A stretch of 64,000 nucleotides of DNA from Quercus robur (GCF_932294415.1 NC_065539.1:49433501-49497500), one strand, 5' to 3'; shown: positions 44,975 to 62,280, counted from the stretch's first letter. A program made the numbers and translations. Notes: a model not told the origin generated them from the sequence alone.

Positions 44975-45998
44975 TTAAACTCTTCCACCATAGTGTCTTG
45001 GTCTTGAAACACTTCCAACCCCAGCATGGATAGCAACCGTGTAGAACAGTTGTGTTGCACTCACAACTATGGTGATGACTTCTAGAGTCCTCTGCATATT
45101 ATAACACAAAAATATTATACTTGTCCTTAATTTTATTTTTCTCTGGTTATAAAATAAAAAATTCTTACCAGGTATGAATCTGTCCATCCATGTTGAATCT
45201 CTTTGCATGCCAATCTGTAACATTCAGCTCAATATTAGAAATTGAAAGAAATACAAGGAATATAAAGAGACTAAGAAATCTCTGACGTGTTTGACACACA
45301 CTCCCCAAAAAAACTGTTTAAAAAAAAATATTTTTTGATTTTAAATATGATTTTAAAGATTTTGATACTTGATAGTTGTTATTTATTTTGAAAACTTAAA
45401 ATAAACACAAAATTTGCCTATAAGTAAAGAAAATATACCTAAAGTTACATATTAATTGTCGTATCCTACTGTATCATGTCCTAATTTTTCAAGAATTGTC
45501 GTGTTCTATGTCACGTTATATAAGAGGAATAGAAAAGAGCAGAATAATTTATATACCCCATGGCAAATATAGTGAGTGACAAAGTTACAAGAGAAGAGTC
45601 AGCTGCTGCAAATAGGTTGGGTTCATTCCATTGAGAAACATTATTGAGGCCAGTAAGTGAGGTGCCCATGCCCACAACACCAGCAAGGAGTGCTAAAATG
45701 ACAAAGAAACCGGTCGCCATATTTCCCACTGGGAAGTAAATTGGAAATATGCGAGCTGGAATTGACAAAACAGATGCTGCAATGCACATATATAGATGCT
45801 ACCATAAGTTATAACAGTGAGAGGATGACAATGGCTGACTAAGTTTAATATGTCAAAACAAATTTAGTTACCTGTCTCATGAGTTCTTTCAATCCCATGA
45901 TTTATAGCCCATGAAGCAATCACAGTTACGACAAAATATAAAATAAGATTGAGGATTAGGAGAATGGTGGCTGTTGATTTGGAACCTCCAGCAGCCAT
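44975..45998 (-). CDS. AWPM-19-like membrane protein, intact copy B
   Basis: Exons 45872-45998, 45557-45776, 45169-45214 and 44975-45091 join in one frame to 169 codons, the usual family length. Four hydrophobic segments are seen: residues about 10-30 (ILLILNLILYFVVTVIASW), about 62-85 (GFFVILALLAGVVG), about 100-117 (LVTLSLTIFAMG) and about 135-155 (EVITIVVSATQLFYTVAIHAG). An N-terminal helix followed by a NHGIERTHET loop and a short basic C-terminus (RPRHYGGRV) are typical. AWPM-19 proteins are small plasma-membrane proteins of plants, several induced by ABA, cold or drought; their molecular role is debated. TATA-like TTATATATT lies at about 46069-46078, minus strand. Introns are GT-AG. Confidence 0.9.
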
Positions 45999-46790
45999 GG
46001 ATTTTGATGTTTATATTTAAGAAACGCAAAAACTTGAACTGGGTTACCCTTTTTGATATCAGGAGAGGAATATATAAGCAAGGACTTGTTCTTTATCTTA
46101 CAAGGAAACAATGCCAGATGGGGGTGGTCCAGTCATATATTCTTTTTTCTTTTTTTGGTGTGTTCCTTTGCTTTTCATTATTTAAATGGAGTGTCTTTAA
46201 TTCAAAGAAACCGCTTGAATTCCTTTCCATTGAGGGGCTTGCCTCATGGAAGGAAAAAGAATTTTTGTCAATTTCCCTGGTCGTAAAACTTAGATTCTCT
46301 GGTTTATTTATATTATTAAATCTGCAGGACATCAGTTTGGCAGGAATATCTTTACCTGACCAATCAAACAAAAGAAAAGAATAAACTTCCCCTGTATTCC
46401 TTTTCTTGGTTTGAGGTATCCTGTATTGAAATTGATTAGTTTATACAGGTCCCAATTAGCTCAACTATCTCTTGTCATCAAATCCCTTCATACATGAAAA
46501 TCCATGGGTGTCTTGAACTGATAGTGAAGGCAATAATCATGGAACAGATGTCATAAGATCATGAGGGCTCATTCCAAGTCCATCATTGACGGTTATAACC
46601 AATCATGCCCAATAAGCTGTTTAACATTTCCTGGATACTGATGCTTTTTTGGCTGCCAAGAAAGGATATATGAATAAAAGAATTTTAGTTATAGCTAGGT
46701 TCAAGCTCCAAGATAACGTCCACATTTCATGTTTCTATCATCATTGTCAACATTCTGATATGGCCAAATCTATGTCCTTGCACCCCAATA
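45999..46790. other. AWPM-19 copy B promoter and shared flank
   Basis: Collinear with copy A 42280-43385 apart from the MITE there. It includes a decayed SINE at about 46435-46580. No gene. Confidence 0.6.
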
Positions 46791-47180
46791 GATGAGTGCC
46801 ACTTATATTCACATGCTTTTTTGAAATATAAAAAGAGACGAAAATTGCTAAAGATACAGTCCACAATTCATTCAGCCAAGAAAAAACACAATTCAATGGT
46901 ATGAACATCATAGAAGAACCAAGTCTGAGAACATTGAAGGTGCAGACATCCCAAGTGATATGCCCAACAGCTGTCAAATGTATTCATGATGCAGGATGTC
47001 TTACACCTGATAAGCCATTCTACAAGCTTGGGCATGAACAATCACTCACTTTAATGACCCTTATTTACAAAAGATCTGCTCTAACAAATCTAGAAGGGAA
47101 AAAGCTTCCCTGCATGTGGGCTAACTAATTCCCAGTAATTTCTTTCTCAATGTCTTCAGGTTATGCTGAACAAATAGACT
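46791..47180 (-). other. Probable GS2 3' UTR
   Basis: Directly downstream of the GS2 stop. It has no counterpart in copy A. It contains small frames on both strands that look incidental. Confidence 0.5.
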
Positions 47181-51527
<4,347 letters not shown>

Positions 51528-52700
51528 GTTTCAGTTGCTCCCCAATCTGGAAAAAAAAAAAAAAAAAAAAGGCTTTGGATTTAGACTAAAAAGTTTAATA
51601 GATTGGAAAGATGTTGAATGATGAACTGTGATGCAATATGGTTCTCATCAATTTTCACTAAAGCAAACTCAATAATTCTAACCAAGACCATCACATCACA
51701 GTGTTATGAATATGATGACATGTCAAGTAAAATGAATGCCTAAACAACTGATAAGTATGCATCTCTCTTTCTCATCATATGTTTTGTTGTAAATCATCGT
51801 TTATAATTATCATGGAGATATGAATACCCAGTAACTTACATGACCTTTAGAGAGGAGGGAAAAAAAAAAATCTAAAGTTAAAAAATCAGACTCACTTGAG
51901 CTGGAGTAAAATTAAGCAGTAGAATTGGTTATAAAAAAAAGTCACACACAACTACAAAATGAATATAAGAAAATTTAACATTTGTGAAGGACAATTTGGA
52001 AAAAAATTGTAATCCACAAATATGAAGTTCAACATAGTTGACTTTGTGGCCAATTATTTTACGAGTCTATCCTAAGAATTGGCATCTACTGATTGAGAAA
52101 AAATAAAAAAAATAAAAGGCACCTACACAGTAGTGCCTCATGTGGACCAACCTGCATGGGAATCGTCCTCAAAAAAAGGTCACCTCACCAACTACTTTGA
52201 GCAAAAGGGCCTCAACTTGTGTGCTTTTTCTTTCTTTCTTTTTCTTTTCTTTTTTTTTTTTCACTTTTAGTTGCAATAAAAATTTTACTTCTGGATTAAC
52301 TATGGAATATTACAAAAATGAAAATGAAGACAATGCTCAAAAAACTCCATAAACAGGCCTAATTATTGAAGCATTTGGGCTTGAATTCTATAGTTGAAGA
52401 AAATACAAAATGTATAAAGTATAAACCCAAAAAAATATATGTATATGCTTGAAGAAACTGGGATTTTGACATGTGGCAAAGTTGGAAAAGTATATGACCA
52501 AACTGACATTGTTAGTTTTTTCCTTAGAAGTCTGATAAACCCATCATCTCATTACTTTAAAAATTAAATCTTTGAACAAAGAAAAGGTTATCAAAGATAA
52601 GGGTAATGAACATACCTCAGGAATGCCAAATGGCTGGTGGGTTTTGCAGGAATTGCCTTCAGAGGAAGGGAAGAGAGAGAGAGAGAGTCAAGTGGGTATT
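51528..52700 (-). other. GS2 5' UTR with a roughly 1.07-kb leader intron
   Basis: Exon 2 starts at 51546, after the acceptor TTTCCAG, giving 19 nt of UTR before the ATG at 51527. The leader intron spans 51547-52615, and the first exon ends at 52616 (CATTCCTGAG, donor GTATGTTC). A leader intron ahead of the transit peptide is common in plant GS2. The copy A fragment repeats the same exon/donor. Confidence 0.75.
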
Positions 52701-52712
52701 TGGGTGAGGAGT

Positions 52713-52720
52713 GTTTATAA
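52713..52720 (-). promoter_or_regulatory. Candidate TATA box of GS2
   Basis: Read on minus: TTATAAAC, followed about 15-50 nt downstream by CCCAAATACCCAC and a GA/CT tract. It is conserved in part in copy A. Inferred from position only. Confidence 0.45.
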
Positions 52721-52730
52721 ATTATAGTAG

Positions 52731-53471
52731 CTGTTGGTATTTTGGCTTTTCCTAACTAGATAGGGGTGTGGTATGAATGGAGGAAAATGGCTGTTGGTCT
52801 CTTTAGGGGCACCAAGAGAGGTTTGGATTATATTAACATTTTTTTTTGGGATAAGGTGTTTTTTTCAACCCTCAAAGCTTTTTCCCTCGTCCAATCTTAC
52901 CTCATTCTCTACACCATTTCACAGTCTATTTTTTAATTTTGTAAAGTTAAAATCTTGAATGAGGATTTGCATATTTGTTTTTTGATAAATAATGTGGTTT
53001 GAAAATATAGTCATGGCCTAGACTCTAGATTATGATTTATTTAAGACTTTAAAGCCCTTGACTTGGATATAATATGTTTTTTCAATTTTCAAATTGACAA
53101 GGACATGGTTTGTGTAGAATTTTACATTGGGGTCTCTATAATTTATTAGCCAACTCATGAAATTTTGTTTTTTACAACTATTATATTATTATTTATGTCA
53201 CTAAAAAAACTATTATTATTTATTATTGTGTATGTAGAATTCATCTAATTTCCATTCATTGTTTCATTTTAAGGAAAAAAAAAAATCAGTTTTGCTGGCA
53301 ATTTTTTTGGTTCTCAAAAATTCAATTGTGTCAATTTGGTTCGTTATTTTTTTATCCTCGTTCCAATCTTATTTTTACCACCATTTCACTTTTTTTTTTT
53401 TTTTTAAATGTTGACTTAGCTATTGAATTCTTAACATGTCATACAATTAAATTATTAGCTTGCGCCTATTA
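52731..53471. other. AT-rich intergenic sequence upstream of GS2
   Basis: Several A/T runs (about 53275, 53390). No coding frame recognised. Confidence 0.5.
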
Positions 53472-54048
53472 AAGCTCCGCTTGGGAGTTCATAAGGGAAT
53501 GGAATGGAATGGAATGAGATGGTCATAAGAGAATGGAAAGGAATAGAATGTATTTAAGTAAGGGAAAAAAATGGAAAATAATGGAATGATATGGAATTAA
53601 GTAACCTTGATTGGATGTTTTAAAATAAAGGAATAGAAAGGAATGAAAATGAATAGAATGTAAGTAATCCTGTTTGGGAGAAACATGAAGAGAATGGAAT
53701 GGAATCATTTTATGACAATATTATTATTAGACCCCTATTTTAAAATAAAGAGTTGAATATATAGGGGTATTTTGGGAGTTTTAGTAAAAAAATCATTAAA
53801 TCTAATTTCATTCCCTCCCATTCCTCCCAATTTCGAGGGGAATGAAAATTTGAGGTTTTAAGAGAATAGAGAGGAATGAGTATTCTCTCCTATCCATTCT
53901 ATTCCCTCTCACTTAAACTCCCAAACAAGGGAATGGACTTTTCATTTCCTTCATTCAAACTCCCAAACAAGAGAAGGGAAGAATATTCTAAAATTATTCT
54001 TTTTTATTAATTTCCATTCCATTCCATTCTCTCTTCCCAAGCAGAGCC
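53472..54048. mobile_element. PIF/Harbinger (Tourist)-like MITE rich in GGAAT repeats
   Basis: Ends AAGCTCCGCTTGGGAG and, reversed, GGCTCTGCTTGGGAAG, with TTA target duplications (53469-53471 and 54049-54051). Subterminal inverted GGAATGGAATGG/CCATTCCATTCC blocks make the element largely self-complementary. Confidence 0.8.
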
Positions 54049-56807
54049 TTAAATGTTTGAAAATTGGAATAATATTAGGGATGAAGGTGATTAATCATTC
54101 ATTAGGTAGTTGAAAATTGGAAAATTGAAAATTTCAAACACTTAATATTAGGTAGTTGAAAGCGATTAATCACATTCATTGTCATATTAATTTGTAGTTT
54201 TAGTATTTTTTTTTTTTTTTTTTTTTTTTACAATAGTTTTAGTATTTCTTAAATGTTTGTGTCCAAGTTAATAGTTTAGGTCGCATCAACAACCACTTCA
54301 ACAACTTGCTGACATATCTTTTTCCTTTTACTTTTATTTTTAATTCTTTGTTAACCCTTAAGGAGATGACCCATCCCTTTGCTATTCTTTGTGCAACTCT
54401 AAGATATATTACATATTGTACACATAGGGATGTGCTTCCGACCTGCTAACAAGACGAAATTGGTCCAATCAAATCAAACTCAACGCCTTAAATTAGTTTT
54501 TTTGCGGATTGATGGGTTGTGTAAAGTTGGATTTAAAAAAAAAAAAAAACTTTAGGGTTAGATCGAGTTTGGATTGATAATTTTTCAACCCATCTACCTA
54601 AACCATACCCAATATATGTGTGTGTATATATAAAGTTATTTTATTATATTAGTTTGATTTATATCGGTATTATAAGAATGAGTTTTGAAGAATTTGAAAA
54701 TATTGGAATATGATTTAGACATATTATATGAATTTAAATAATTTATTGTAAAAATATTTCTTATATAGTGAATGAAAACTCATTCTTTACTAGGTATGAA
54801 ACATTAAGATCCAATTTGCCAACTAGACTCGACCCATGTAGGTTGGGTTGAGATTTTCTTAACTTGACGTTGCTGGATAAAAAAAATCTCAACTCAATCC
54901 ATGCAAACCCCTAATCGCATCAATAAATTTGATAGACCAATATTTTGGATTTGATTTGATTGTTTATTTCTAGGATAGTTGTGTTAAAAAAGAAAAAAAA
55001 ATTGTTTTCCGTTTGTAACTTTGTTCTATGTTAATGGGTATGTTTTGTTTAATTTGGTTGGAGTGATTTCATTGGTTTTTTTATTTTTTATTTTTTTTTC
55101 CTTTTTGTTTTGTGCGTATGGTCTCTGTTCATGAAGAATATAGTACCATTTCAAGCAATACTTTGTTTCATTCTCTCCTCAAATTCTTTATCGGTTGTTC
55201 TCTCTACTTTTATTGACTTTGGTCTTCCAATTTTGCCTTAGTATGGTGAGTTTTCAGATTATTTTTATTTATTTATTGGATAGTATTAAGGCCCTTCTTT
55301 TCCTTTTTTGCCCAGCCCAAGAATTATTGGGCCCATTGAATTGTCTTTTCTTGAACCCATGTGGCCGAAGCCCTGATTAAAAACTATTTGAAAATTTGAA
55401 GGAACGTGGCTTGGAGGACAAAGGAGTGTCTATTCTTAGCTTACCCATAGACCTCAAATGAGGTTTTTCTTTAGATAAAGTTTCCTCCAAATTAAGGAAT
55501 CTCTTCTAACCTATTACATGACAACTCATAAAGACAATTTCCTCCAAATTGGTTTATACAAATCTCCTTTAATTCATTGACAATTCATAAAACTATACAC
55601 GTGTATTATTTAAACATATTACACGATTCATTAATTAGGTCATATGACTAAAAGTACAGATGAATAATTTTATCAATTGCCATGTAAGGGGTTAAAATAA
55701 TTTTTCTCCAAACCGGTTTAGGGGTAAACTTTTTCCAATTCATAAAATCATCCATATATATTATTTAATCAAGACACATAACTCATTAACTAAGTCATGT
55801 GAAAAAAATATACATGAATTGATTTATCAATCATCACATAATGGATTCGAGAAATTTTCTCTAAAACTAATTTTAGAGGTAAACTTTTCTTTTGCAAAGG
55901 GGAACTTGAAGCACTTGCAAAACCTATGATATTTGATAAACCATCTCAAGAAATTTACTATATTACATTAATTTTCAACCAATTTGCCTCTGACCATGAA
56001 AAAGTTTGTCTATAATCATTTAATGCATATTGACATATCCCTTAAATTTAGTTAGTAACTTCAGGAGGGACTAAGGGTAGTTTGCCACCTTACTCAAATT
56101 GACATCTAACCAAATTATTGCAGCGTCCGATAAATCCAACTACTCAATGTTACGAGTTGTCAACCTCTTGAAAATACAGCAACCAAAACCCATCCTCATT
56201 GCCTAAAAATGGGTCTTAGACTTTCCCTTGAACCTCTAAAAAGTCATGACAAATACAAGCATTAATCAAGTTTTACCTACCTTCATCTAGCCACATTTAT
56301 TCCCTCAACCCAAAGTTAGTTCATTATTTTGAAGCACTAGGTTTTTAAAAGAAGGTTTACTTTGTGTTTTTTGGCAGTACAAGTAGAGCCTCTTTCCCTT
56401 CTTTATCACCTCTTTCTAAATTGTCCCATGTTTTTAATGATGAAAGTATTTGTAATTAATATCAAGAAAATTTAGTGTTAATCATTTATTGGTGAGTATA
56501 GTTTGTGGTGTGCATTTGTGTTATAACTCTTTTCTTTCTCCCTTGTGTACATGAGTGTATTTGTTTCTCAAAAAAAAATAAAAAATAAAAAAAATAATTG
56601 TCTTTGTGTGGATCCTTTTAAGGCACACCACTAGCCACACAAACATAACTGACGAGTGTTGGTTTAAGTAGTGAATCCAGGTTCAAAGGCCAAGCCCATT
56701 CTTATGGCAAGACTTGGAAAGGTAGCAATGAAAGCGCGGTTCAAAGTTGGGTTTTTCTTTTCTTTTTCCTTGTCATTTTTGCTGCTTTCTTCTTCTTCTT
56801 TTTTCTT
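54049..56807. other. Gene-poor AT-rich intergenic region
   Basis: T-runs (about 54210-54229), scattered ACCCAACC-type pieces and a TA tract (about 54620). Several 60-codon frames lack any recognisable domain. I see no gene. Confidence 0.5.
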
Positions 56808-56985
56808 TGAGTTTTAGATATTTCAACTAATAAAGTTTTTTGTCGTCAAACAAGATATCAATGGTTCAAATCCCTCATACATAAAAAATCAATTGGTATT
56901 TTGCCTAATGATAAATAACAATTATCATGAAACGAATATTATAAGTCATAAATTGAAATTCTACCATAAGTAAATACTAGTTTAG
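56808..56985 (+). mobile_element. tRNA-derived SINE
   Basis: TTTCAACTAATAAAG and GGTTCAAATCCCTC (B-box) precede the family body AATTGGTATTTTGCCTAATG and TCATGAAACGAATATTATAA. Confidence 0.65.
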
Positions 56986-58264
56986 ATAAGTCTGGATAGT
57001 GCTATAATTGAGTTGGGATTTTTGTGTCACTAATGAAGAAAAATATATGATAGGTCATTGAGGTTGACACTCAATAGCATTGAGAAAGGAGAGATTGTGG
57101 AGAAAGAAGACGAAAGTGGAGAAGAAGAAGAAGAAGAGAGAGAGAGAAAGGGAAAAAAAATGAATAATACGAAAAATGTCAGTTAAGTTATGAGGATGAA
57201 GACAAGGCTTGAAGTTATAGGTTACTCTGTTGCCGCTTAAATGCCGATTTTTTTTTTTTTTTTTTTTTTTTTTTTGGTAGCATGCGTTACTAGTAAGAGA
57301 AAAATTATTTTGTTTAAAATTTTTTAAAGGCTCAGGTTATTTAATTTTTGTAATTATAGCATTACTCTTAAAAAGATCAATAATATTGTTAAAAGGATTG
57401 CCCTCAAGGCAATGAATACCTCCACACAAGTGAGCTGAATATTTTAAATAATTTGTTACTTTATGTGGCCTACTAATGTGAGGTGTATGTTAATTCTGCC
57501 AATGAGACGAAAAGAGCAAAACTGGAACATGGTTTAAAAAAAAATCAGAAACTAAATTTATACTTACAGCTTTATGTCATTGGTTGGTGTTTCTTGAGGA
57601 TTCGAATCTCTTTTATTTGTTTAGTACCATAAGAATTATAAAATACTTATAAAAAATATAAATAAAAACACTAAACCCTGTCCCACCCCATTTATATTAC
57701 TAGTATTCTATGAGCCATGACACCAAACTATGATGGTTTAGCATTAATTAAACTAATTCCAACCAGCACTACTTTGTCCCAACCCAACAATACAAATTAA
57801 TACAGTGTTGGTGATGTGGGGGAAATTACATTATTGATTACTGTATGATGCGCAAAGCATGCAAATCCGCCAGTACCATAAGGAATGCCAAAAAAAACAA
57901 CTGTTCTAAAATTTTGTTCTTTTTGCCTAAACTGATTTGTACAAATTGTATGGCTGTTGGTGACCATGACCTTTGTTTTTTTTATTTGCACTTCCAGGAC
58001 CACCAGCTAAGGAATATTAGAGATGCACAAGTTGGAATTCTCTTTTGAGCTCTCAGATCATGAGGGCTATGCAGTTTTTTGCTTCAACTTCAAGATTAAA
58101 GGGTCATTATAACTATGGTAGCAGTTGCTACAAGCCTAATCAAGTAATCATTGACATTCAACAAGAGCCTCGTAGCTCAACTGGTTGACACCTCCTGATA
58201 TGTCTGTAACATTTAAGAGCCTTGTAGTTAATCCTTTCATTCTCCATAGCTCTTATTAGTCTTA
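56986..58264. other. AT-rich intergenic region
   Basis: Contains GA-rich sequence (57095-57150), a T-run (57249-57276) and a tRNA-like A-box piece (TAGCTCAACTGGTTGACACC, about 58172). No coding domain. Confidence 0.5.
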
Positions 58265-58454
58265 GAATCTATTTGATTACCGTTTATTTTGCTGAAAATT
58301 GAAAATTTATTACTGAAAACACTGTAGCAAAATAATTTTAAAAAGGTGAAACATTGTTGCTGAAAACTTATTGCGTTTTTCACTTCATGGCTGATCCATG
58401 AACAATGCCTCTCCCAAACGCAAAATGCGCAAACATCCTCTCCCAAACGCACGC
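58265..58454. mobile_element. PIF/Harbinger-like MITE, 190 bp
   Basis: Ends GAATCTATTTGATTACC and, reversed, GCGTGCGTTTGGGAG, flanked by TTA (58262-58264 and 58455-58457). It shares the AACACT.TAG.AAAATAATTTT core and CCCAAACGC ends with the 42602 MITE. Confidence 0.75.
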
Positions 58455-59384
58455 TTATAATAATATAATCTATTGTGGTTGCACACTGCTATGGATCACA
58501 GGATCAGGTACTCTGCAGTAGCAAGACTCGTAATTCAATATGTAACCATTCAAGACTGATACGGAAGACATACCCTTTTCATGTTGAGTGTCACAATGGG
58601 GACCTGAAAAGTTGGATCATTTTAGGAGTTGAGAGCTGGTAATCACTCACATTGGGAATCGATGATTGTATTTGGGCCATTGTGGGAGGTAAAATCATTG
58701 ATTCCTCAAGGCACTAGGCAATAAAGTGGTTACCAATTACCATAGAACTAGTGATGTTCTAAGATTAGTGTGGGCTTCCTATTATATCATATATGGGCAA
58801 CATGAGTGATCTTAGTTGCTGATACAACATGATATTGATGAGAAACCGTTTGGTGAGGATGGTGATACTTCACAATTCACATCATGAATTTTTGAGAAAG
58901 CTATGAAGTCATTATCACATTATTTACTTTATCTGTTCTACTTCTGATTCAAAGTGAGGGACTGAGATGCATTTTGGAGCCCACAAATTTCTTCTAAACC
59001 GTTCTCTTGTCCTTAAAGCATGTCACTGACAATTATACCTACTAATATGGTTAACATTTATGAAACTTTAATCATTCTTAAAAAATTATTTCAACTACCA
59101 ATTCCCACCCCTTTCCAAATAGTGTTATTGAAGTTGTTCTCTCATGTTAAATTCTGGTAATTTGCTATAGAAAATAAATTTCACCCACACAGCCTAATAA
59201 AAAAAACAAAGAGTCCAATAAAATCACCGAGTACAATAGGTTTGGGTAATGTAACTTACAAATTTATTTTAAAAGTTTTAGAGCAATCACACCAGGCTCA
59301 ATAGTGTTTTAGCCAAATTAATTAATAAATAAACCCCCACATTTTCTATTTTGGCCAACCCATTTTTTAATGGGAAAGATTTTG
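58455..59384. other. Intergenic region
   Basis: No coding domain. TTTTAGAGCAATCACACCAG at about 59275 resembles one end of a GAGCATCCACAG-type element, but no partner end was found. Confidence 0.45.
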
Positions 59385-59575
59385 CGGCATACTTATATCA
59401 GTTATATGCAGCAATTACATACAGAGGTATGTGACAGCAAAAAGAAAGGAATATGTGTTCAAGGGTCATGTGCAACGCACATAAATAGGTGGACCTTAAA
59501 TACTTGTCCCTTTGTTTTTGCTGCCACATACCCCTATATGCAGCAATTGCTGTATATTTGTACAAGTATATAGCA
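59385..59575. mobile_element. Foldback MITE
   Basis: The arms (about 59400-59450 and 59512-59560) pair through TATGCAGCAATTAC.., GGTATGTGACAGCAAAAA and their inverted copies around a short centre. It lies in a region with frames on both strands that merely follow the palindrome. Confidence 0.75.
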
Positions 59576-59924
59576 AAACCTTTCCCTTGTTTAATATAAA
59601 TATACACTAGCCTCAATACTATACCTCTAATTCATATAAATATTTATTTTTTTCTCTCTCCAAATTGTAATAAAATTTTTCTCCCTATCCATTCCCCTAT
59701 TTCAACCAAAGATCCATGTCAACCCTAATCAAACATTAATAACCCAAATCAACCCAATACCAACAAACCAACAATCAAAGACCCAAATCGTACCATCACC
59801 CATTGCTGATCACACAAATCAATCATTGTCCTTCATCTCACACAAATCAAGCACCGATCACACCACCCTTTTATCTCCACTAATCTCGCTGTCCTTTGTA
59901 TAGGGTTTTTTTTTTTTTAAGAAT

Positions 59925-60075
59925 TTCAACCTATGGCGTCCGCTCCTGATGATAGCTCTTTATCATCAGACCAAAACACCAATTGGTTTTTGGTGTAGGC
60001 GGGGATTGAACCCTAAATCTCTTATTCAACCATCAGAGACTTTACTAGTTGAGCAAATTGGATTTCATAATAAAT
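59925..60075 (-). mobile_element. tRNA-derived SINE
   Basis: On minus: TTTGCTCAACTAGTAAAG (A-box), GGTTCAATCCCCGCC (B-box), then CAATTGGTGTTTTGGTCTG and GCGGACGCCATAGGTTG. This is the best-preserved copy of the family in the window. Confidence 0.75.
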
Positions 60076-60159
60076 GAGTTTCTTTGATCATGGAATGTGT
60101 TACTTCAATATCATGTTCCATTTTCTTCTCCTCTTTTTTTTTTCTTTTTTATTTTATAT

Positions 60160-60187
60160 GGCTATATATATATATATATATATATAT
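60160..60187. repeat. (TA)n microsatellite
   Basis: About 13 TA units. Confidence 0.95.
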
Positions 60188-60270
60188 GCAAAAATGGCCA
60201 TATATCACAATTTGGCAAAATATTTAGCAATATACCACTATTTGTGAAATATTTAACAATCTAATACCTA

Positions 60271-61073
60271 TGTAAGGACCAGATTTGGGTCTCTAGCCCA
60301 AAGGATAAATGAACTTAGGCCCAAACAACTCAATACAATGAATTTGTAGAGAGTGAGTTAGAAAACTAGGTTTTAATGAATTAGACAACAAGTAAAGTGG
60401 ATTCAGATTACAAAAAAAAATGAAGATAGTTTGGTTTAATCTAAAGAAAATCGTCCTCAGTACAGTCCGAAGAGATCAGTTCTTATATATTTCTCTCAAG
60501 TTTGATTACAAGTTCAATTCTTGATTGCTACAGTATTTTTCTCTTAATTTCCCAATCCCCCTTCCTCAAGGACCTCCCTTTTTTTTATACTCTCTTCCCT
60601 CTCTCATTTCCATCTTCCACGTGTAGATTTAGATCACTGGTCTTGATACTCGTCCCATCAGCACCTTCTTGAAGTCTTTGAGAATAGCTATAAGGCCGAA
60701 AGTTACTGTTCAGGCATCACTTCCTTATTAATACGGTCAGAAAATTAGCTACAGAGCATTTAATGTGGTAGTAGCAGTTTTCTCTTAGATATTATATGGC
60801 TTTCCTCTGTCCTATGCTTCTAGGGTGTTCGTCCTTATCAATAGAACTTCTCGGAACGTTACCCTGGATGGCAAACCACACTGTCGATCCTCGGCTTTGC
60901 TTAACCAATGAGACATTCCTCCTCAAACCATTCTCTCTGATCATCATGGCTATATCTCTTCCTTTATTTATGAACACTGATCTTCAAAATAACGTTTACT
61001 TGTCCTCTGACCAACAGACATCCTCGAACTGGGCCCCTGGCCCAATATACACTACTGGGCCATCAACTCTACA
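60271..61073 (+). mobile_element. LTR-like dispersed repeat, copy 2 (TGTAAGGACC family)
   Basis: Begins TGTAAGGACCAGA and ends near CTCTACA before a TA tract. Homologous in its first third to 7917-8558. Pyrimidine-rich blocks and GGGCCCCTGGCCCAATA near the end fit a solo LTR. No obvious 5-bp target duplication. Confidence 0.55.
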
Positions 61074-61100
61074 ATATATATATATATATATATATATATA
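61074..61100. repeat. (TA)n microsatellite
   Basis: About 13 TA units directly after the LTR-like repeat; further TA runs at 61229-61243 and 61415-61458. Confidence 0.95.
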
Positions 61101-61415
61101 GTAAATCTTGAGGATATATTCTTTCATAAAGGGGTTATGACAAGTGACCCCTCTCTTTCTTCCTTTTTTTTGTTTGGTTGCCTGTAAAAGTTCTCATACT
61201 CATGGTACTTTTGGGAAAATTAGAGGATATATATATATATATAGAATAAATGGGTAGCCAACAAGCCATATGCAAAGGAGGGCCAAAATTAACACACGTA
61301 TTATTCGTATATGGCAGCCTTTTATGTATAGCCATGCCATGCAACAATCAAAGGAGTGTCAGAAAATTCAAAAAAATTATAGAAGGCATATGAAGAAGAA
61401 GCTTCAGGGAAAAAA

Positions 61416-61462
<47 letters not shown>

Positions 61463-61606
61463 GCGAGACATGACATGACTACCCTATTTTTCAACAAAGC
61501 ACAAAACATGAAATGAAAGAAGTCATACAAGATAATTGAGATGTGCAAGCCAGCAAAACAACAATGAAAAGGTATTTAGAGTTGCCATCGCTTGTAGGGA
61601 AGGTAA

Positions 61607-62280
61607 GAGCACTTGTAGTAGTGGAGCTAAAAAGCTATATAGCTATTTTAGCTCCACCAAAACACAAAAATAAACATACAGCAATGGAGCTATAGCTATT
61701 TTTTTTAACTTCATTGTTACAGTGCACATTTATCTATGGATGTGCACTGTAGTTGTAGATGTGCACTGTAGCTGAGAGCTAAAAATAAAATAATTTTTTA
61801 TTCTCACTTCCTAATCTCGCCCTTACTTAGTTGCTTCTTTTTTTTTTTTTTTTGCTGCTGTGAGTTGTGGTGGTTGTGGTTGTGGTTGTGTGGGTGGATC
61901 AGCATCAGTGAGTAGATCGGTTCATCGGCATCAGTGGGCTATGGGTGGGTTTGTGGGTAGATCGATGTGTTTGTGGTGGTGGGTGTGGGTGTTGCCTGGT
62001 AGGTCTGGGCTTGGTTTGTTTGTTTTTTTTTTTTTTTCTTTGTTGTGGGTTGTGGTGGTGGTGGTGGTGGTTGTGGTTGTTGTTGTGTGTGTGGCTGTGA
62101 TGGTTGTGTGTAGTGGTTGTGTGTAGTGAATATATTATTTTATTGTGATGTTTATACTATTTTATTATGTTGAAAGCTAAAATAGATCCACTGCTGTAGC
62201 ATATGTGTAGGTAAAATAAATAAAGTAATTTTTTGTGGTGTCAAATAGCTAAATTTTTAGCTCCATTGCTGTGGATGCTC
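61607..62280. mobile_element. PIF/Harbinger-like MITE, 674 bp, with GT-rich centre
   Basis: Ends GAGCACTTGTAGTAGTGGAG and, reversed, GAGCATCCACAGCAATGGAG, extending through AGCTAAAAA.CTA on both sides. TAA target duplications lie at 61604-61606 and 62281-62283. The centre is GGTTGTGGT/GGTGGT-rich simple sequence, the source of a Val/Gly frame that is not a gene. Same terminal family as 8562-10160. Confidence 0.8.

Noticed and set aside
58160-58245. Possible tRNA gene (TAGCTCAACTGGTTGAC)
   Set aside because: Only an A-box-like stretch; no cloverleaf or matching B-box. At most a SINE fragment.
61860-62126. 88-codon Val/Gly/Cys-rich frame
   Set aside because: Translation of the GGT/GTT simple-sequence core of the 61607-62280 MITE.
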